A stretch of DNA of 64,000 nt from Halalkalibacter suaedae (lineage in GTDB: Bacteria > Bacillota > Bacilli > Bacillales > Bacillaceae_D). The notes below the pieces were generated by a model. The model saw only the letters and a program-made list of their open reading frames with translations. It was not told the DNA's origin and made no database searches. The stretch lies in assembly GCF_017939705.1 (NCBI RefSeq), contig NZ_JAGKSQ010000009.1, forward strand, positions 52,027-116,026. Direction: 5' to 3'. Shown piece after piece: positions 63,942 to 64,000 of the stretch (its first letter is position 1; each line of letters starts with the position of its first letter). Position numbers and translations under genes: made by a program.

Positions 63942-64000
63942 TTTATGGAGAGTTTGATCCTGGCTCAGGACGAACGCTGGCGGCGTGCCTAATACATGCA
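63942..64000 (+). rRNA. 16S ribosomal RNA (5' end, partial)
   Basis: The sequence TTTATGGAGAGTTTGATCC followed by TGGCTCAGGACGAACGCTGG is the universal start of bacterial 16S rRNA. About 59 bases are present before the window ends. The start position is set by comparison with known Bacillus ends and could shift by a base or two. Confidence 0.97.

Overview
The window is low-GC Bacillaceae chromosome. Gene families, AGGAGG-type ribosome binding sites, sigma-D, CcpA, XylR and Fur-like sites, SigI/RsgI and an rrn leader of Bacillus type all agree. The futalosine menaquinone genes mqnB and mqnD and the GC-rich dispersed repeats suggest an alkaliphilic or salt-tolerant relative of Bacillus (inference). 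No phage, IS transposase, CRISPR array or tRNA was seen.

Layout. 1-7.9 kb: the 5' end of a response regulator, a DUF418 membrane protein, a chemoreceptor, a three-gene sugar-type cluster (TIM-barrel isomerase, DUF2264, 2-hydroxyacid dehydrogenase) and a nitroreductase behind a Fur-like box. 8.2-12.4 kb: ddl and murF for cell-wall precursors, then a sodium:neurotransmitter symporter behind an attenuator-like leader. 12.8-15.9 kb: a reverse-strand ATP-grasp ligase/M20 peptidase pair and three tandem KGG stress-protein genes. 15.9-26.8 kb: a xylose/xylo-oligosaccharide regulon (xylA, GH43 xylosidase, XylR, ABC importer without its own ATPase, DUF624 protein, xylB) tied together by three XylR-type operators and cre sites. 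26.9-41.9 kb: two chemoreceptors flank a YesM/YesN-type two-component system, a second ABC sugar importer and a GH2 beta-galactosidase. 42.0-45.7 kb: a c-di-GMP-I riboswitch, a lipoprotein, a secreted DUF5667 coiled-coil protein and the sigI-rsgI pair.

45.8-50.1 kb holds small and hypothetical genes, among them an isolated zinc-type S14 gene and a probably frameshifted small membrane protein. 50.1-53.6 kb: an ABC exporter behind a long palindrome overlapping a Fur-like box, then mqnB-mqnD. 54.3-60.1 kb: a DHH phosphoesterase, then a MoxR ATPase/DUF58/transglutaminase operon. 60.1-63.5 kb: guaA and pbuG, each behind its own guanine riboswitch. The window ends with tandem rrn promoters and the first bases of a 16S rRNA gene.

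Three families of non-coding dispersed repeats (called A, B and C here) fill most of the larger intergenic gaps. They usually lie just after stop codons. Family C elements are nested inside family B elements.
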